DNA of 64,000 nucleotides, from contig CAVQKQ010000014.1 of assembly GCA_963713085.1 (NCBI GenBank), forward strand, positions 1 to 64,000. The letters are read 5' to 3'. The DNA is from PFJX01 sp963713085 (lineage in GTDB: Bacteria; Pseudomonadota; Gammaproteobacteria; Burkholderiales; Thiobacillaceae). The translations under genes were made by a program, and so were the position numbers. Under the pieces are notes generated by a model, which was not told the origin of the DNA, did not search any database, and worked only from the letters and a program-made list of their open reading frames with translations. How positions within the stretch are numbered: the stretch's first letter is position 1; the number at the start of each line of letters is the position of its first letter. Shown here in pieces: positions 25,601-33,407 of this stretch.

Positions 25601-28179
25601 GTGCTGCTCTGGCCGGCCCGGGTCCAGCCTTCCCGGCTGATCCCCAGCAAGACCTTGGCCGGCCACCAGGGGGTGAGGCGGCTGACGGTCTGGATCTCGC
25701 CGCTGGGGTCCGGATATTCCAGCTCCACCCGCAGGTTGTGGGGCATGGTACGGACCGGCAGGCCGGCGATGCGGGACCGGCCGGTGCCTGCGGCATTGAG
25801 GGTGAGATCGACGCCGGGAAGTTCCACCGCCTCGCCTTCCTCCATGGTCCCGCCCAGATCGCGGCGCTCGGCGAAGGCGAATGCCGGGTAGTCGTCGAAG
25901 TGCACATTGAAGCGGGGCTCCAGCCGGGCCCGCAGCTTGACCGGCAGGTTCCTGGCGCCGCCACCGTTCGTGTAGCCCACCGCCAGGTCGAAGTCGGCGT
26001 GATCGGTGGCCACCAGGTTGCCCTGGGTCGGATCCAGGCTGGCCTTCATCAGGGGCACCCGAAAATCCCCGACACTGAAGCGGCCGCTGTCCAGCCCGGA
26101 CAGGTTCTCCAATTGGGCCGGGTCGGTATCCGGGCGGATCTCCTTGTCCAGCAGGCGCAGGACATAATCGCCCCGCTTCGCGCCCAAAGGCACCTTCCAG
26201 ACGGATTCGGACCCGCCGTTGCTCCAGGCCAGGGGCAGGAACCAGCGCTGGCGGCTGTCTGAATGTTCGATCATCAGGGTGCGGGGCGGATTCCTGGCGT
26301 AGGCCAGGCCGCCGGCGCGCTTGTCGCGCAGGAGATGATCCATGTGCACGGTGTCGCCCGGACGGAACAGGACCCGATCCAGCACGGTGTGGGCGATGCG
26401 GTCGTCGCTGTTCCATTCCTCGGGCAGGCCGAAGCGCCAGGTCTCGATGCCTTCGTCCCAGTCGGAACGGGCGAAGCTCAGGTCGTCGCCCTGGCGCGCG
26501 CTCACGTAGAGCGGACAGTTGTAGTCGTAGCCGGTGCGGGGGTCCGGCAAGCCCCGGGGCAGGAAGGCCATGCCGTTGCGGTCGGTCACGCTTTGGGCCA
26601 GGAGTTTGCCGTGGCAGTCCCGGGCCGCCACCCGGGCGCCGGCCACCGGCTTGCCGGCGTCCAGGCTGGTCACCCAGGCCAGGGAACTGTCGGCGCCCCA
26701 TTTGAAGTGGACGCCGAGATTGGTGACCAGGGCGCTGGCGCGCACATACATGGGCTGCCCGTCGCCCAGTTGGCTCTCGCCGAGACGCCGGCTTTCCGCT
26801 TCCACCACGTAGAAGCCGGGCTGCTCCAGGGGCAGGCCCACCACTTCGAATGCCCGCGGGCCGTTGGGCTTGGGCAGGGCGCGTTCCTCCACCTTTTCGC
26901 CGGCAAGCAGGGATGACCGGCGCGGGTCGGGCGGGGGATTGCCGGGGGGATTCTCGAATTGCTTCAGGCGTGCCTGCCAATCCAGGATGGCTGCGTCATC
27001 CGTAAGCCTGAGCCAGCGCACCTTGGCGGCGGTGCCCTTTCCGGCAGCGGGTTCCAGATTGCGCAGGGTGATGGGCAACAGGCCGCCGGCATTGCGTTCG
27101 ACGATCCCGAAGTCTCCTGAGAACTTGACCAAGGGCGGGTAGTCGCCCACCTGGACGGAAAGCGGAAAGCGGTCGATGTTGACCAGGGGACGGCCCTTGT
27201 CGTCCTTGATGTCCCGGGGCAGATCGAGACTGAGCGCGGCTCCGGCAGGGAACGGGCCGGGAAAGAGCACGCTTTGGTCGCTGGGATCGGGTGGCTCTGC
27301 CTTCTTCTGACGGTAGCCCTTGCCCTTGGCGTCCTTAAGGGTGAGCCGATCCAGCAGGGAGCGATCCACCGGCGCGGTGAACTCCACGTGCATCGGCGCC
27401 AGCGGCATGCAGCCCGCCCTGGCGTTTTCCCGCAAGCAACGCAACTGGGCGGAGAAGTGGTCGCGCACCTGGAACTGCAGGCGCTGTTCACCGGGATTGA
27501 CCTGGCCGTCGGCCGTCGCGACGCCCTTGCCCCAGACCAGGGCCATCTTGGCCTGGGCGGGCAGGGTGCGCTGGCACTGGAGGAGTTCCAACGCGGCGTC
27601 GTCGCCGGCCTCGCCTGCTTCATTCAGCCGGGAAGAGAGTGCGTTCAGCAGCCGGGTCCGCTCCTCATCCGCCACCCGTTTCACCGCCACCTGTTCCTGG
27701 ATGCCCTGGATCTCGCAATGCACCCAGGCCAGCACGCTCTCCGGCGTGGCCCGGCCGTTGAGCACCAGGACGAAGACCTGGTCCTCGTCGATGGTTGCGC
27801 CCGCGCCCGGCAGGCTGTTGACCACGCGGGGGCCGGCGATGGAGAAGCTGTACTCCCGGTTCGCCTCGATCGCCTCGCCGGCCAGGGAGGTCAGGCCGGC
27901 TCGGGTGGTGAACCGGCAGACGTCACCGGCTTGGAGTTTGCCTCGCGGGGAATAGACCCATGTCCGGTTATCGCTCCAGTAGCCCTCGCCGGGTTTGCTG
28001 CAGCGGATGTCGAAAGGGGCCTGGGCGTCGCTGCGGCCTTGGGGCACCATGGCCGAGGAAAAGCGGGCCTGGACCTGATCGACCCGGAGTTGCTGGCCTT
28101 GCGGCGAGAATCGCTCCACGTCGGCCTGGGCCAGTGTGGCGAAGAGCCAGGCAAGGATAAGTAAGGCGTGGCGTGCCAT
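22609..28179 (-). CDS. Bacterial alpha-2-macroglobulin family protein
   Basis: An 1856-residue exported protein with signal peptide MARHALLILAWLFATLAQA. The body is a chain of MG-type beta domains, with the bait region expected upstream of the thioester domain. The thioester motif CLEQ is at C1399 in YPYACLEQQVSK, so covalent trapping of proteases is possible. There is no lipobox Cys, unlike E. coli YfhM, so the mature protein is likely free in the periplasm. These proteins are thought to protect the cell when peptidoglycan is repaired with PBP1C. The stop lies 112 bp upstream of the toxin gene and the pbpC gene is beyond that. Confidence 0.92.
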   Translation of the reverse strand: MARHALLILAWLFATLAQADVERFSPQGQQLRVDQVQARFSSAMVPQGRSDAQAPFDIRCSKPGEGYWSDNRTWVYSPRGKLQAGDVCRFTTRAGLTSLAGEAIEANREYSFSIAGPRVVNSLPGAGATIDEDQVFVLVLNGRATPESVLAWVHCEIQGIQEQVAVKRVADEERTRLLNALSSRLNEAGEAGDDAALELLQCQRTLPAQAKMALVWGKGVATADGQVNPGEQRLQFQVRDHFSAQLRCLRENARAGCMPLAPMHVEFTAPVDRSLLDRLTLKDAKGKGYRQKKAEPPDPSDQSVLFPGPFPAGAALSLDLPRDIKDDKGRPLVNIDRFPLSVQVGDYPPLVKFSGDFGIVERNAGGLLPITLRNLEPAAGKGTAAKVRWLRLTDDAAILDWQARLKQFENPPGNPPPDPRRSSLLAGEKVEERALPKPNGPRAFEVVGLPLEQPGFYVVEAESRRLGESQLGDGQPMYVRASALVTNLGVHFKWGADSSLAWVTSLDAGKPVAGARVAARDCHGKLLAQSVTDRNGMAFLPRGLPDPRTGYDYNCPLYVSARQGDDLSFARSDWDEGIETWRFGLPEEWNSDDRIAHTVLDRVLFRPGDTVHMDHLLRDKRAGGLAYARNPPRTLMIEHSDSRQRWFLPLAWSNGGSESVWKVPLGAKRGDYVLRLLDKEIRPDTDPAQLENLSGLDSGRFSVGDFRVPLMKASLDPTQGNLVATDHADFDLAVGYTNGGGARNLPVKLRARLEPRFNVHFDDYPAFAFAERRDLGGTMEEGEAVELPGVDLTLNAAGTGRSRIAGLPVRTMPHNLRVELEYPDPSGEIQTVSRLTPWWPAKVLLGISREGWTRAGQSSTLRFQSVNLDGSPAAGVPVETSFTLRQTLSYRVRLTGGFYGYHHETRDIPLTVDCKGRTDAKGALACHPSIDQGGEVIVNATARDIDGRVAKTTHSFWVAGRDDWWFRQENHDRMDLIPEKKAYEPGETARFQVRMPFRAATVLVTVEREGVMDARIVELSGKAPVIELPIKPNWAPNVFVSALAVRGRDDAVKPTALVDLGRPAFKLGIAEIKVGNRVHTLDVVVKTNRTSYQVREKAQVKVKVLTPEGTPPPAGTRVILAAVDEGLLELAPNRSWDLLEAMTARRGYGMRTFTAQMQVTGKRHFGKKALPAGGGGGKLPTRELFDTLLFWQAEIPLDARGEAQAEIPLNDSLTAFRVVAVAASENRFGTGQTAIRSTQDLQIISGLSPLVREGDRFPAYFTVRNGSTRAMSLEVTATNPLLKELAGKRLDLAPGESREIAWPATVPDGIKRLDWTVAAREVGGKAGDRLSVKQAVEPAIPMRVQSASLQRLEQSLHLPVAAPEGTPAGKAELRATFSASLVDGQTGLRDYMRHYPYACLEQQVSKTVALTDRAAWDQLLPLLPTYIADNGLANFFPGAGSGSVALTAYLLAIADEAGWPLPPDLKVRMERALADYVAGHLALPHFAWQGVNGDLVQRVAALAALARSGKATPELLATVKPEPRLWPVSALIDWIDLLEHDTGMANHDALLADALAALESRFSETGQRLNFSGEDRDGIWWMMASADTNAVRALLAVMAEPGWKERVPGLVAGILARQQAGRWNTTTANAWGTLALARYGRLFETEKPGGKSYAVLGSEGRVVDWDNFPRGATAFLPLTAEPDTLHLKHEGPGAPYVSITTLAAVAPAGPVQRGYGITREIRPVERKRPGKWSRGDVLRIRLDIEARDDMGWVVVDDPIPAGATILGGSRLGSARGSTLLTHGEVNDGRAWPAWIERRFDSYRAYYEYVPRGRFSLEYTVRLNSDGEFRLPPTRVEAMYAPEMFGEVPNGVFEVAP

Positions 28180-28237
28180 GAAAAATTGTTCCCTCGTTGT
28201 CTCAAGGCCATTCTGGCACGGGCGCCGAAAATAATAC

Positions 28238-28260
28238 TTGACCTAAACACTCAAGTTTAG
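28238..28260 (+). promoter_or_regulatory. Promoter-like region with nested dyads upstream of tusE
   Basis: TTGACC at 28238-28243 could be a -35, with ATATTG-like -10 sequence 17 bp on. Overlapping it is the dyad CTAAAC-ACTCAA-GTTTAG (28243-28260). It lies between the divergent alpha-2-macroglobulin and tusE genes, so it may serve either. Confidence 0.4.
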
Positions 28261-28334
28261 ATATTGTTACGCCATGATGGTGGTAAGGCCATTAGCGTTT
28301 TATCGATGATTTTATTAATTGTGGAAGGAAGAAC

Positions 28335-28667
28335 ATGGAACTGGAAATCAATGGAAGAACAGTGGAGACCGATCCGGAAGGTTATCTGGCCAACCTGTCC
28401 GACTGGGACGAGGACGTGGCCGAATTCCTCGCGTCGCAGGACAAGCTGACCCTGGATGACAACCACTGGAAGATCATCCGCTACATGCGCGATTACTTTA
28501 ACGAGTACGGCACCGCGCCCAACCTGCGCATCCTGCAGAAGGGCCTGAAGGAAGAATTCGGCAGCGAATGGGGCGACAAGAAATTCCTGTTCGAACTGTT
28601 CCCCTACGGTCCCGCCAAGCAGGCCGGCCGCTACGCGGGCACGCCCAAGCCAACCGGTTGCGTTTGA
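28335..28667 (+). CDS. tusE: TusE/DsrC-family sulfur carrier
   Basis: A 110-residue protein of the DsrC/TusE/RspA family. It ends in GTPKPTGCV with the conserved penultimate Cys109. The second DsrC cysteine, ten residues earlier, is replaced (KQAGRYAG where DsrC has KQACKIAG), so it is TusE-like and can carry a persulfide but not form the DsrC intramolecular disulfide/trisulfide. The family delivers sulfur for tRNA thiolation or sulfur oxidation. A terminator follows at 28697-28725. Confidence 0.85.
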   Translation: MELEINGRTVETDPEGYLANLSDWDEDVAEFLASQDKLTLDDNHWKIIRYMRDYFNEYGTAPNLRILQKGLKEEFGSEWGDKKFLFELFPYGPAKQAGRYAGTPKPTGCV

Positions 28668-28696
28668 ACTATCGCGCAAGTTGTTTGTCTCCCATA

Positions 28697-28725
28697 AACT
28701 TGCCCCTACATTGGGCAAGTTTTTT
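28697..28725 (+). terminator. Terminator after tusE
   Basis: A 9-bp stem (AACTTGCCC with GGGCAAGTT) around CTACATT, followed by a T-run. It ends 13 bp before the start of the next gene, so it may also act as a leader of that gene. Confidence 0.8.
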
Positions 28726-28738
28726 ATTTGGAGAAACG

Positions 28739-29026
28739 ATGAAGCGCATTTTTCTGGTAATCCTGTTCGCCTTGGCCAGCCAGACGGCCAATGCCTTTCC
28801 TTCCTATGCCATGGGCGGTTTCAGGGGCGCGAACCTGATGACTTCGGACGAAATCAAGGCCCATATCGGCCGTCTCCTGTCCATGCAGAAATTCGACGAG
28901 TGCGAGTCCTACATGGATGCCCATGAGGTGGAACTCCAGAAACGCGCGGTGGCCCAGCATGTCACCCTGCCCGCGAAGAATGGCGATCCCTGCAAGGTGA
29001 TGCGATTTTTCGGACGGGTGCATTAA
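28739..29026 (+). CDS. Small exported protein of unknown function
   Basis: A 95-residue protein with a signal peptide (MKRIFLVILFALASQTANA). The mature part has two Cys (one in FDECESY, one in GDPCKVM) that could pair. I do not recognise a family. GGAGA precedes the ATG at 28739. It sits between two DsrC-family genes and has a strong terminator after it. Confidence 0.7.
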   Translation: MKRIFLVILFALASQTANAFPSYAMGGFRGANLMTSDEIKAHIGRLLSMQKFDECESYMDAHEVELQKRAVAQHVTLPAKNGDPCKVMRFFGRVH

Positions 29027-29053
29027 AAACCCGCCTGAGGGCGGGTTTTTTGT
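29027..29053. terminator. Bidirectional terminator between convergent genes
   Basis: Stem AACCCGCC/GGCGGGTT around TGAG, with A-run before and T-run after, so it works in both directions: for the exported-protein gene and for the DsrC-like gene. Confidence 0.85.
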
Positions 29054-29066
29054 CAGGTTCAGTTGA

Positions 29067-29432
29067 TCAGTGCACCGTACCGAAGGATAGGTCCTTGTTA
29101 CCCTGGGGCGTGGGCAGGCCGGCCAAGCGGTAGCCTTGCGTCACCGGGCCGCGCGGGAACAATTGGTAGAGATATCTGCGGCCTCCCTGGTCCCGGTAGG
29201 TTTCCTCCATGGCCTTCAACATGAGCCGGGCATTGGGCGCCGGGCCGCATTCCGCGAAGTGGTCGCGCAGGTAGCAAATGACGTCCATGTGGCTGTCGGT
29301 CAGTTCAATGCCTTCGCTGTGCGCCAGTTTGCGAGCCGAGTCTTCGCTCCAGGGGTCCAGGTCGTTGAGATAGGCCTCCGCCTCGCATGGCGCCATGTTC
29401 TCGGCCATCACCAATTTGTTGATATCTTGCAT
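29067..29432 (-). CDS. DsrC/TusE-like protein without C-terminal cysteines (RspA-like)
   Basis: A 121-residue DsrC-family protein: DPWSEDSARKLAHSEGIELTDSHMD, CYLRDHFAECGPAPNARLML, RRYLYQLFPRGP, then VTQGYRLAGLPTPQGNKDLSFGTVH. The arm that in DsrC carries two redox Cys has none, and an extra tail replaces the GCV end. Cys16, 53 and 62 are elsewhere in the fold. RspA-type members of the family, lacking these Cys, are thought to have regulatory roles. It is 400 bp from tusE, on the opposite strand. Confidence 0.8.
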   Translation of the reverse strand: MQDINKLVMAENMAPCEAEAYLNDLDPWSEDSARKLAHSEGIELTDSHMDVICYLRDHFAECGPAPNARLMLKAMEETYRDQGGRRYLYQLFPRGPVTQGYRLAGLPTPQGNKDLSFGTVH

Positions 29433-29541
29433 TTCCTTGCTCCTCTTCAGGTTGAAACAGGCTTGGACAGGCCTGGTTTCTCTCTAGCACCGCCACGGTG
29501 AAATGCAATAACCGATTGATTATCAATACAAAGAACTCTTT

Positions 29542-29948
29542 TTATGCGATTTCCCGCAGGACCCGGAAGCCCAGGTTGACGTCCAGTTCGTCCCACATCC
29601 GCGGCTTTCGGACGGCCGCCTTCACCAGGTGGTCGGCCCAGACGAACCCGCTGTCCCGGGCGAAGAGATCGAATCCTTCCGCCGTGACGCAATACTGGCA
29701 ATACTGTCTTAAGGCAAAGGGGTGATCGATGACGAGTGGTGCCGCGGCAGGTCGCCGAAGCCGCGCTCCTCGCCGCAGGTCCCCATATCGAACACGCTGG
29801 CGGGAATCATGGCCAGTTCGGGTCCATCCAGACCATTATCGAGGGGGTCGCGGAAGTTGGGCGACAGCAACCCGATGGCTCGGGCAGCATCCATCTGGGC
29901 CGCGCGCAAACGGGCCGGCGTAAGGTTATGTACGAGGGGGTGGGGCAT
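29542..29948 (-). pseudogene. Decayed formylglycine-generating-enzyme-like (SUMF1/FGE) gene
   Basis: From the ATG at 29948 the frame reads FRDPLDNGLDGPELAMIPAS then VFDMGTCGEERGFGDLPRH, the typical start of a SUMF1-family domain, then stops. In another frame the domain continues as VIDHPFALRQYCQYCVTAEGF and ends with NLGFRVLREIA and TAA at 29542, the typical C-terminal motif. A single frameshift near 29730-29745 and a large internal deletion (a normal domain has about 250 residues) explain it. Intact members modify proteins or bind sulfatases; this copy is dead. Confidence 0.75.
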
Positions 29949-30005
29949 GGTGTGGAGCAGGGAGATGCGAGAGAAAACCGCGCGGTTGCGTGGACACGGC
30001 CCGTG

Positions 30006-30491
30006 TCATCGGGACGGATCGGCCCGCCAGTGCCCGGATTTGCCGCCGAGTTTCTCCAGCAGGCGGATGGCTTCGATCCGCATACCCCGGTCCACCGCCT
30101 TGCACATGTCGTAGATGGTCAGCAGGGCGACGCTGGCGGCGGTGAGGGCCTCCATCTCCACGCCGGTGCGCCCCACCGTCTCGGCCTGGGTGGTGCAGAC
30201 AATGGCGGATTCGTTGTCATCCAACTGGAAATCGACGCTGACCTTCGTAAGGGGAATGGGGTGGCAGAGGGGAATCAACTCGGACGTCCGCTTGGATGCC
30301 ATGATCCCGGCCAGCCGGGCCACGCCCAGCACGTCGCCCTTCTTGGCGCCGCCGTCGCGGATCATGGCGAAGGTTTCCGCCTGCATGACGATGCGGCCCG
30401 CGGCGATCGCCACGCGATGGGTCTCGGTTTTTTCGCCGACGCCGACCATGACCGCGCGGCCTTGTTCGTCAAAATGGGTAAATTCGCGCAT
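30006..30491 (-). CDS. moaC: Cyclic pyranopterin monophosphate synthase MoaC
   Basis: A 161-residue enzyme converting the MoaA product to cyclic pyranopterin monophosphate in molybdenum cofactor synthesis. Signatures: KRTSELIPLCHPIPL, TVGRTGVEMEALTA and DMCKAVDRGM. Length is typical. It is divergent from the bepA-like gene with about 41 bp between starts, so their promoters must overlap. Confidence 0.95.
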   Translation of the reverse strand: MREFTHFDEQGRAVMVGVGEKTETHRVAIAAGRIVMQAETFAMIRDGGAKKGDVLGVARLAGIMASKRTSELIPLCHPIPLTKVSVDFQLDDNESAIVCTTQAETVGRTGVEMEALTAASVALLTIYDMCKAVDRGMRIEAIRLLEKLGGKSGHWRADPSR

Positions 30492-30532
30492 GGGTTCGGG
30501 GAACCGTAAGAGAGGCCGGATATCATAGCGCC

Positions 30533-31963
30533 ATGAAAAAAATGCGCATCATCGCCGCGTCCCTGGTCATCGCCTATCCGGCCCATGCCATCGACCTGCC
30601 GGACCTGGGAGACGTGTCCCGGGCGGCGCTGTCCGAGTCGCAAGAGGATCAGGTCGGGCGCGAGGCCATGCATCAGATTCGGGACAGCAAGGAATATCTG
30701 GATGACCCCGTCACCGTGGAATATCTGAATGGACTGGGTGAGCAGCTGGCGGGGGTATCTCCCGACCCCGGCCGCCATTTTGATTTTTTTGTGATCCGCG
30801 ATCCGACCATCAATGCGTTCGCGCTGCCAGGCGGCTATATCGGGGTACACACCGGCTTGTTCGATGCGGTGCGCAACGAATCCGAACTGGCCGGAGTGCT
30901 TTCCCACGAGATCGGCCACGTGGTCCAGAAACACATCGCCCGCATGGTGGATGCGCAAAAGAACACGGGCCTCTTGACCATGCTGGCGCTGGCCGTGGCC
31001 ATCCTGGCGGCCCGGTCCAACAGCCAGGTGTCCCAGGCGGCCATCGTCGGCTCCCAGGCCTTGAGCGTGCAAAACCAGCTAAATTTCACCCGGGAAAACG
31101 AACGGGAAGCGGACCGGGTCGGGCTGCAGATCCTCAGCGCCTCCGGCTTTTCGCCCCAGGCCATGGCCAGCTTCTTCGAACGTCTGCAAACCCAGAGCCG
31201 GGTCTACGAAAACAACGCGCCGGCTTACCTGCGCACCCACCCGCTGACCTACGAGCGTATCGCGGACATGCAGAATCGGCTGGGCGAGATGCCTTATCGG
31301 CAGCATGCGGACAGCCTGGAATTCACCTTCGTGAAAGCGAGGATCGAGGCCTCCGAGGGCAATGCCATCGACACCCTGCGCAAGTTCGAGATCGAGGCGA
31401 AGAACAGCCCGGGGCCGGGGACCTGGTACGGATTGGCCCAGGCGGCCCTGCGGGTGAATGATCCTGTGCGAGCCCGGGAGGCATTCAAGAATCTGGAATC
31501 AATGGGCAAGGGGGATTCGCCTTTGGCGATCATCCTCGATGCGGACATCCTCCAGGCGGAGAAACGGCCGGAGCAGGCGATCGCATTGCTGGGCAAGGCA
31601 TTGAAGCGTCAAAGCGCTTATCGTCCCCTGGTCTACCAATATGCCCAAACGCTGTTGCGCGCCAACCGGGCCAAGGAAGCACTGGCCTTTCTCGTTGAAC
31701 AGCAGCGCACCTGGCAAGGGGACGCACGCTTGCGCAGCCTCGAGGCCGAGGCCTATCAGGCCCTTGCGAAACCCACCAACGCACATCTGGCCCAGGCGGA
31801 GGCCTACGCCTTGCTCGATCGCACCGAAGCCGCCATCGAGCAGCTGCAACTGGCCCAGAAGAGCGGCAACGCGGACTTTTATACCCTGTCCATCATCGAT
31901 GCCCGCCTACGCCAGCTCAAGGAAAAGCGCGAGTCGGAAAAGGTTGCGGAGAAGGCCAAATAG
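30533..31963 (+). CDS. bepA: Exported M48 metalloprotease with TPR domain (BepA-like)
   Basis: A 476-residue periplasmic protein: signal peptide (MKKMRIIAASLVIAYPAHA), M48 domain with zinc site HEIGH at 125-129 and the third ligand in EREADR, and a C-terminal TPR-like half. BepA assists LptD maturation and degrades stalled outer-membrane proteins. The architecture and length match. soxX follows 145 bp later, probably as a separate unit. Confidence 0.9.
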   Translation: MKKMRIIAASLVIAYPAHAIDLPDLGDVSRAALSESQEDQVGREAMHQIRDSKEYLDDPVTVEYLNGLGEQLAGVSPDPGRHFDFFVIRDPTINAFALPGGYIGVHTGLFDAVRNESELAGVLSHEIGHVVQKHIARMVDAQKNTGLLTMLALAVAILAARSNSQVSQAAIVGSQALSVQNQLNFTRENEREADRVGLQILSASGFSPQAMASFFERLQTQSRVYENNAPAYLRTHPLTYERIADMQNRLGEMPYRQHADSLEFTFVKARIEASEGNAIDTLRKFEIEAKNSPGPGTWYGLAQAALRVNDPVRAREAFKNLESMGKGDSPLAIILDADILQAEKRPEQAIALLGKALKRQSAYRPLVYQYAQTLLRANRAKEALAFLVEQQRTWQGDARLRSLEAEAYQALAKPTNAHLAQAEAYALLDRTEAAIEQLQLAQKSGNADFYTLSIIDARLRQLKEKRESEKVAEKAK

Positions 31964-32011
31964 ACTGGTAGTAAAGTACCGTACAAAAGTTATATCCATA
32001 CCTTGTGCCAT

Positions 32012-32026
32012 GGCGCTTCAAGCGCC
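32012..32026. promoter_or_regulatory. Dyad upstream of soxX, candidate operator
   Basis: GGCGCTT-C-AAGCGCC, 7-bp arms, 82 bp upstream of the soxX start. No T-run follows. A regulator site is possible; no SoxR gene is seen nearby. Confidence 0.35.
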
Positions 32027-32108
32027 TATCCTTCGGCAGTCCCATGGGATGCCTGTCCGGCGATTCCGGATTGGCTAACAGCTAATTCTGATAGAGGAAG
32101 GAGACGTC

Positions 32109-32465
32109 ATGCGGAAACGCGCTGCCGTTATTTCCGGGGTGCTTGCTGCCCTGATAGCCACTACCGCCTTCGCGCAGGAAGCCAAGAAGGAAGAGACGGG
32201 CAAGGATATCGCCTACAACAACAAGAAAGGCAACTGCCTGGCCTGCCACAGCATGCCGACTCAAGCCGATGCCCAGCAGCCGGGCAACAGCGGGCCTCCC
32301 CTGATCGCCATGCAGGCCCGATTCCCCGACAAGAGCGTGCTGCGCGCCAAGATCTGGGATGCCACGGCCAGCAATCCCAGCACCTTCATGCCCCCGTTCG
32401 GCAAGCACAAACTCCTGACCGAGCAGGAAATCGACAAGGTGCTCGATTTCGTCTACGGCCTTTGA
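32109..32465 (+). CDS. soxX: Sulfur oxidation c-type cytochrome SoxX
   Basis: A 118-residue exported cytochrome: signal peptide (MRKRAAVISGVLAALIATTAFA), haem site CLACH at 43-47 and Met ligand in TFMPPFGKH (M94). SoxX pairs with SoxA to attach thiosulfate to SoxY. GGAG precedes the ATG. First gene of soxXYZA. Confidence 0.93.
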   Translation: MRKRAAVISGVLAALIATTAFAQEAKKEETGKDIAYNNKKGNCLACHSMPTQADAQQPGNSGPPLIAMQARFPDKSVLRAKIWDATASNPSTFMPPFGKHKLLTEQEIDKVLDFVYGL

Positions 32466-32507
32466 TCGACTGAATCCGACTTAATCCCGACAAGGAGAAC
32501 AATTCAA

Positions 32508-32975
32508 ATGAACAACATTCGTAGAAGTGTGCTGAAAGGTGCAGGGGCGGCCGGGGCCGTGAGCGTGGCGGTGGCGGCGGGGCTGCTGACGCCGACATCG
32601 GCCTTTGCGGCCTGGAACAAGGCCGGCTTTGAAGCCCGGGACGTGGCCGGTGCGCTGGCGGGCGTGGGTGGATCTGCTGCGGTAGCGAGCGGCGACATCA
32701 CGGTGAAGGCCCCCGACATTGCCGAGAACGGCGCGGTGGTGCCCGTGGAGATCACCTCCAACATCCCTGGCACGGACCACATCATCATCCTGGGCGAGAA
32801 GAACGTGCAGCCGCTGATCGCCGACTTCGAGCTGTCGAACGGCGCGGAAGGCTTCATCTCCACGCGGATCAAGATGGCCAGCACGGCGAACGTGACGGCG
32901 ATCGTGAAAGCCGGGGGCAAGGTCTACAAGGCCTCGAAGGAAGTGAAGGTCACCATCGGCGGCTGCGGCGGCTGA
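32508..32975 (+). CDS. soxY: Thiosulfate oxidation carrier protein SoxY
   Basis: A 155-residue carrier with a Tat signal (RRSVLKGAGAAG) and the C-terminal swinging arm IGGCGG, whose Cys153 bears the sulfur substrate. It forms a heterodimer with SoxZ in the periplasm. AAGGAGAA precedes the ATG. Confidence 0.95.
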   Translation: MNNIRRSVLKGAGAAGAVSVAVAAGLLTPTSAFAAWNKAGFEARDVAGALAGVGGSAAVASGDITVKAPDIAENGAVVPVEITSNIPGTDHIIILGEKNVQPLIADFELSNGAEGFISTRIKMASTANVTAIVKAGGKVYKASKEVKVTIGGCGG

Positions 32976-33026
32976 GCGAAGCCCGAGCCCCGAAAGCAAC
33001 CCGACAAGACAGACAGGAGAAGCAAG

Positions 33027-33341
33027 ATGGCAGAACCGATGAAGATCCGCGCCTCGATGAGCGGAGACGTAGCCGAAGTGAAGTGCCTGATGAACCACCC
33101 GATGGACACGGGCTTTGTGAAGAGCTCGAAGACGGGTCAGCTGATCCCGGCGCACCACATCACCAACGTGGTGGCGACGGTGGGCGGGAAGACGGTGCTG
33201 GACGCGCAGTGGGGCGGCGGCATCTCGAAGAACCCGTACCTGGCGTTCAAGGTGAAGGGTGCCAAGGCCGGGGACAAGGTGACGATCGCCTGGGAAGACA
33301 ACACCGGCGACAAGAACTCCGCCGAAGCCACCATCGGCTGA
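33027..33341 (+). CDS. soxZ: Thiosulfate oxidation carrier complex protein SoxZ
   Basis: A 104-residue Ig-like beta protein without a signal peptide, exported with SoxY through Tat. Typical segments: VAEVKCLMNHPMDTGF, PAHHITNV and NPYLAFKVKGAKAGD. Length matches the family. 51 bp after soxY. Confidence 0.95.
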   Translation: MAEPMKIRASMSGDVAEVKCLMNHPMDTGFVKSSKTGQLIPAHHITNVVATVGGKTVLDAQWGGGISKNPYLAFKVKGAKAGDKVTIAWEDNTGDKNSAEATIG

Positions 33342-33407
33342 GTCACGCATAACGATGGGCCGGGGGACGATCCCGGTCCCCTTGCAAGCTAGTTCCAGGA
33401 GGACGGC

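Noticed and set aside
29495..29525. TTGATAATCAA as an FNR/Anr site
   Set aside because: The spacing is one base instead of four between TTGAT and ATCAA; at most a short palindrome.
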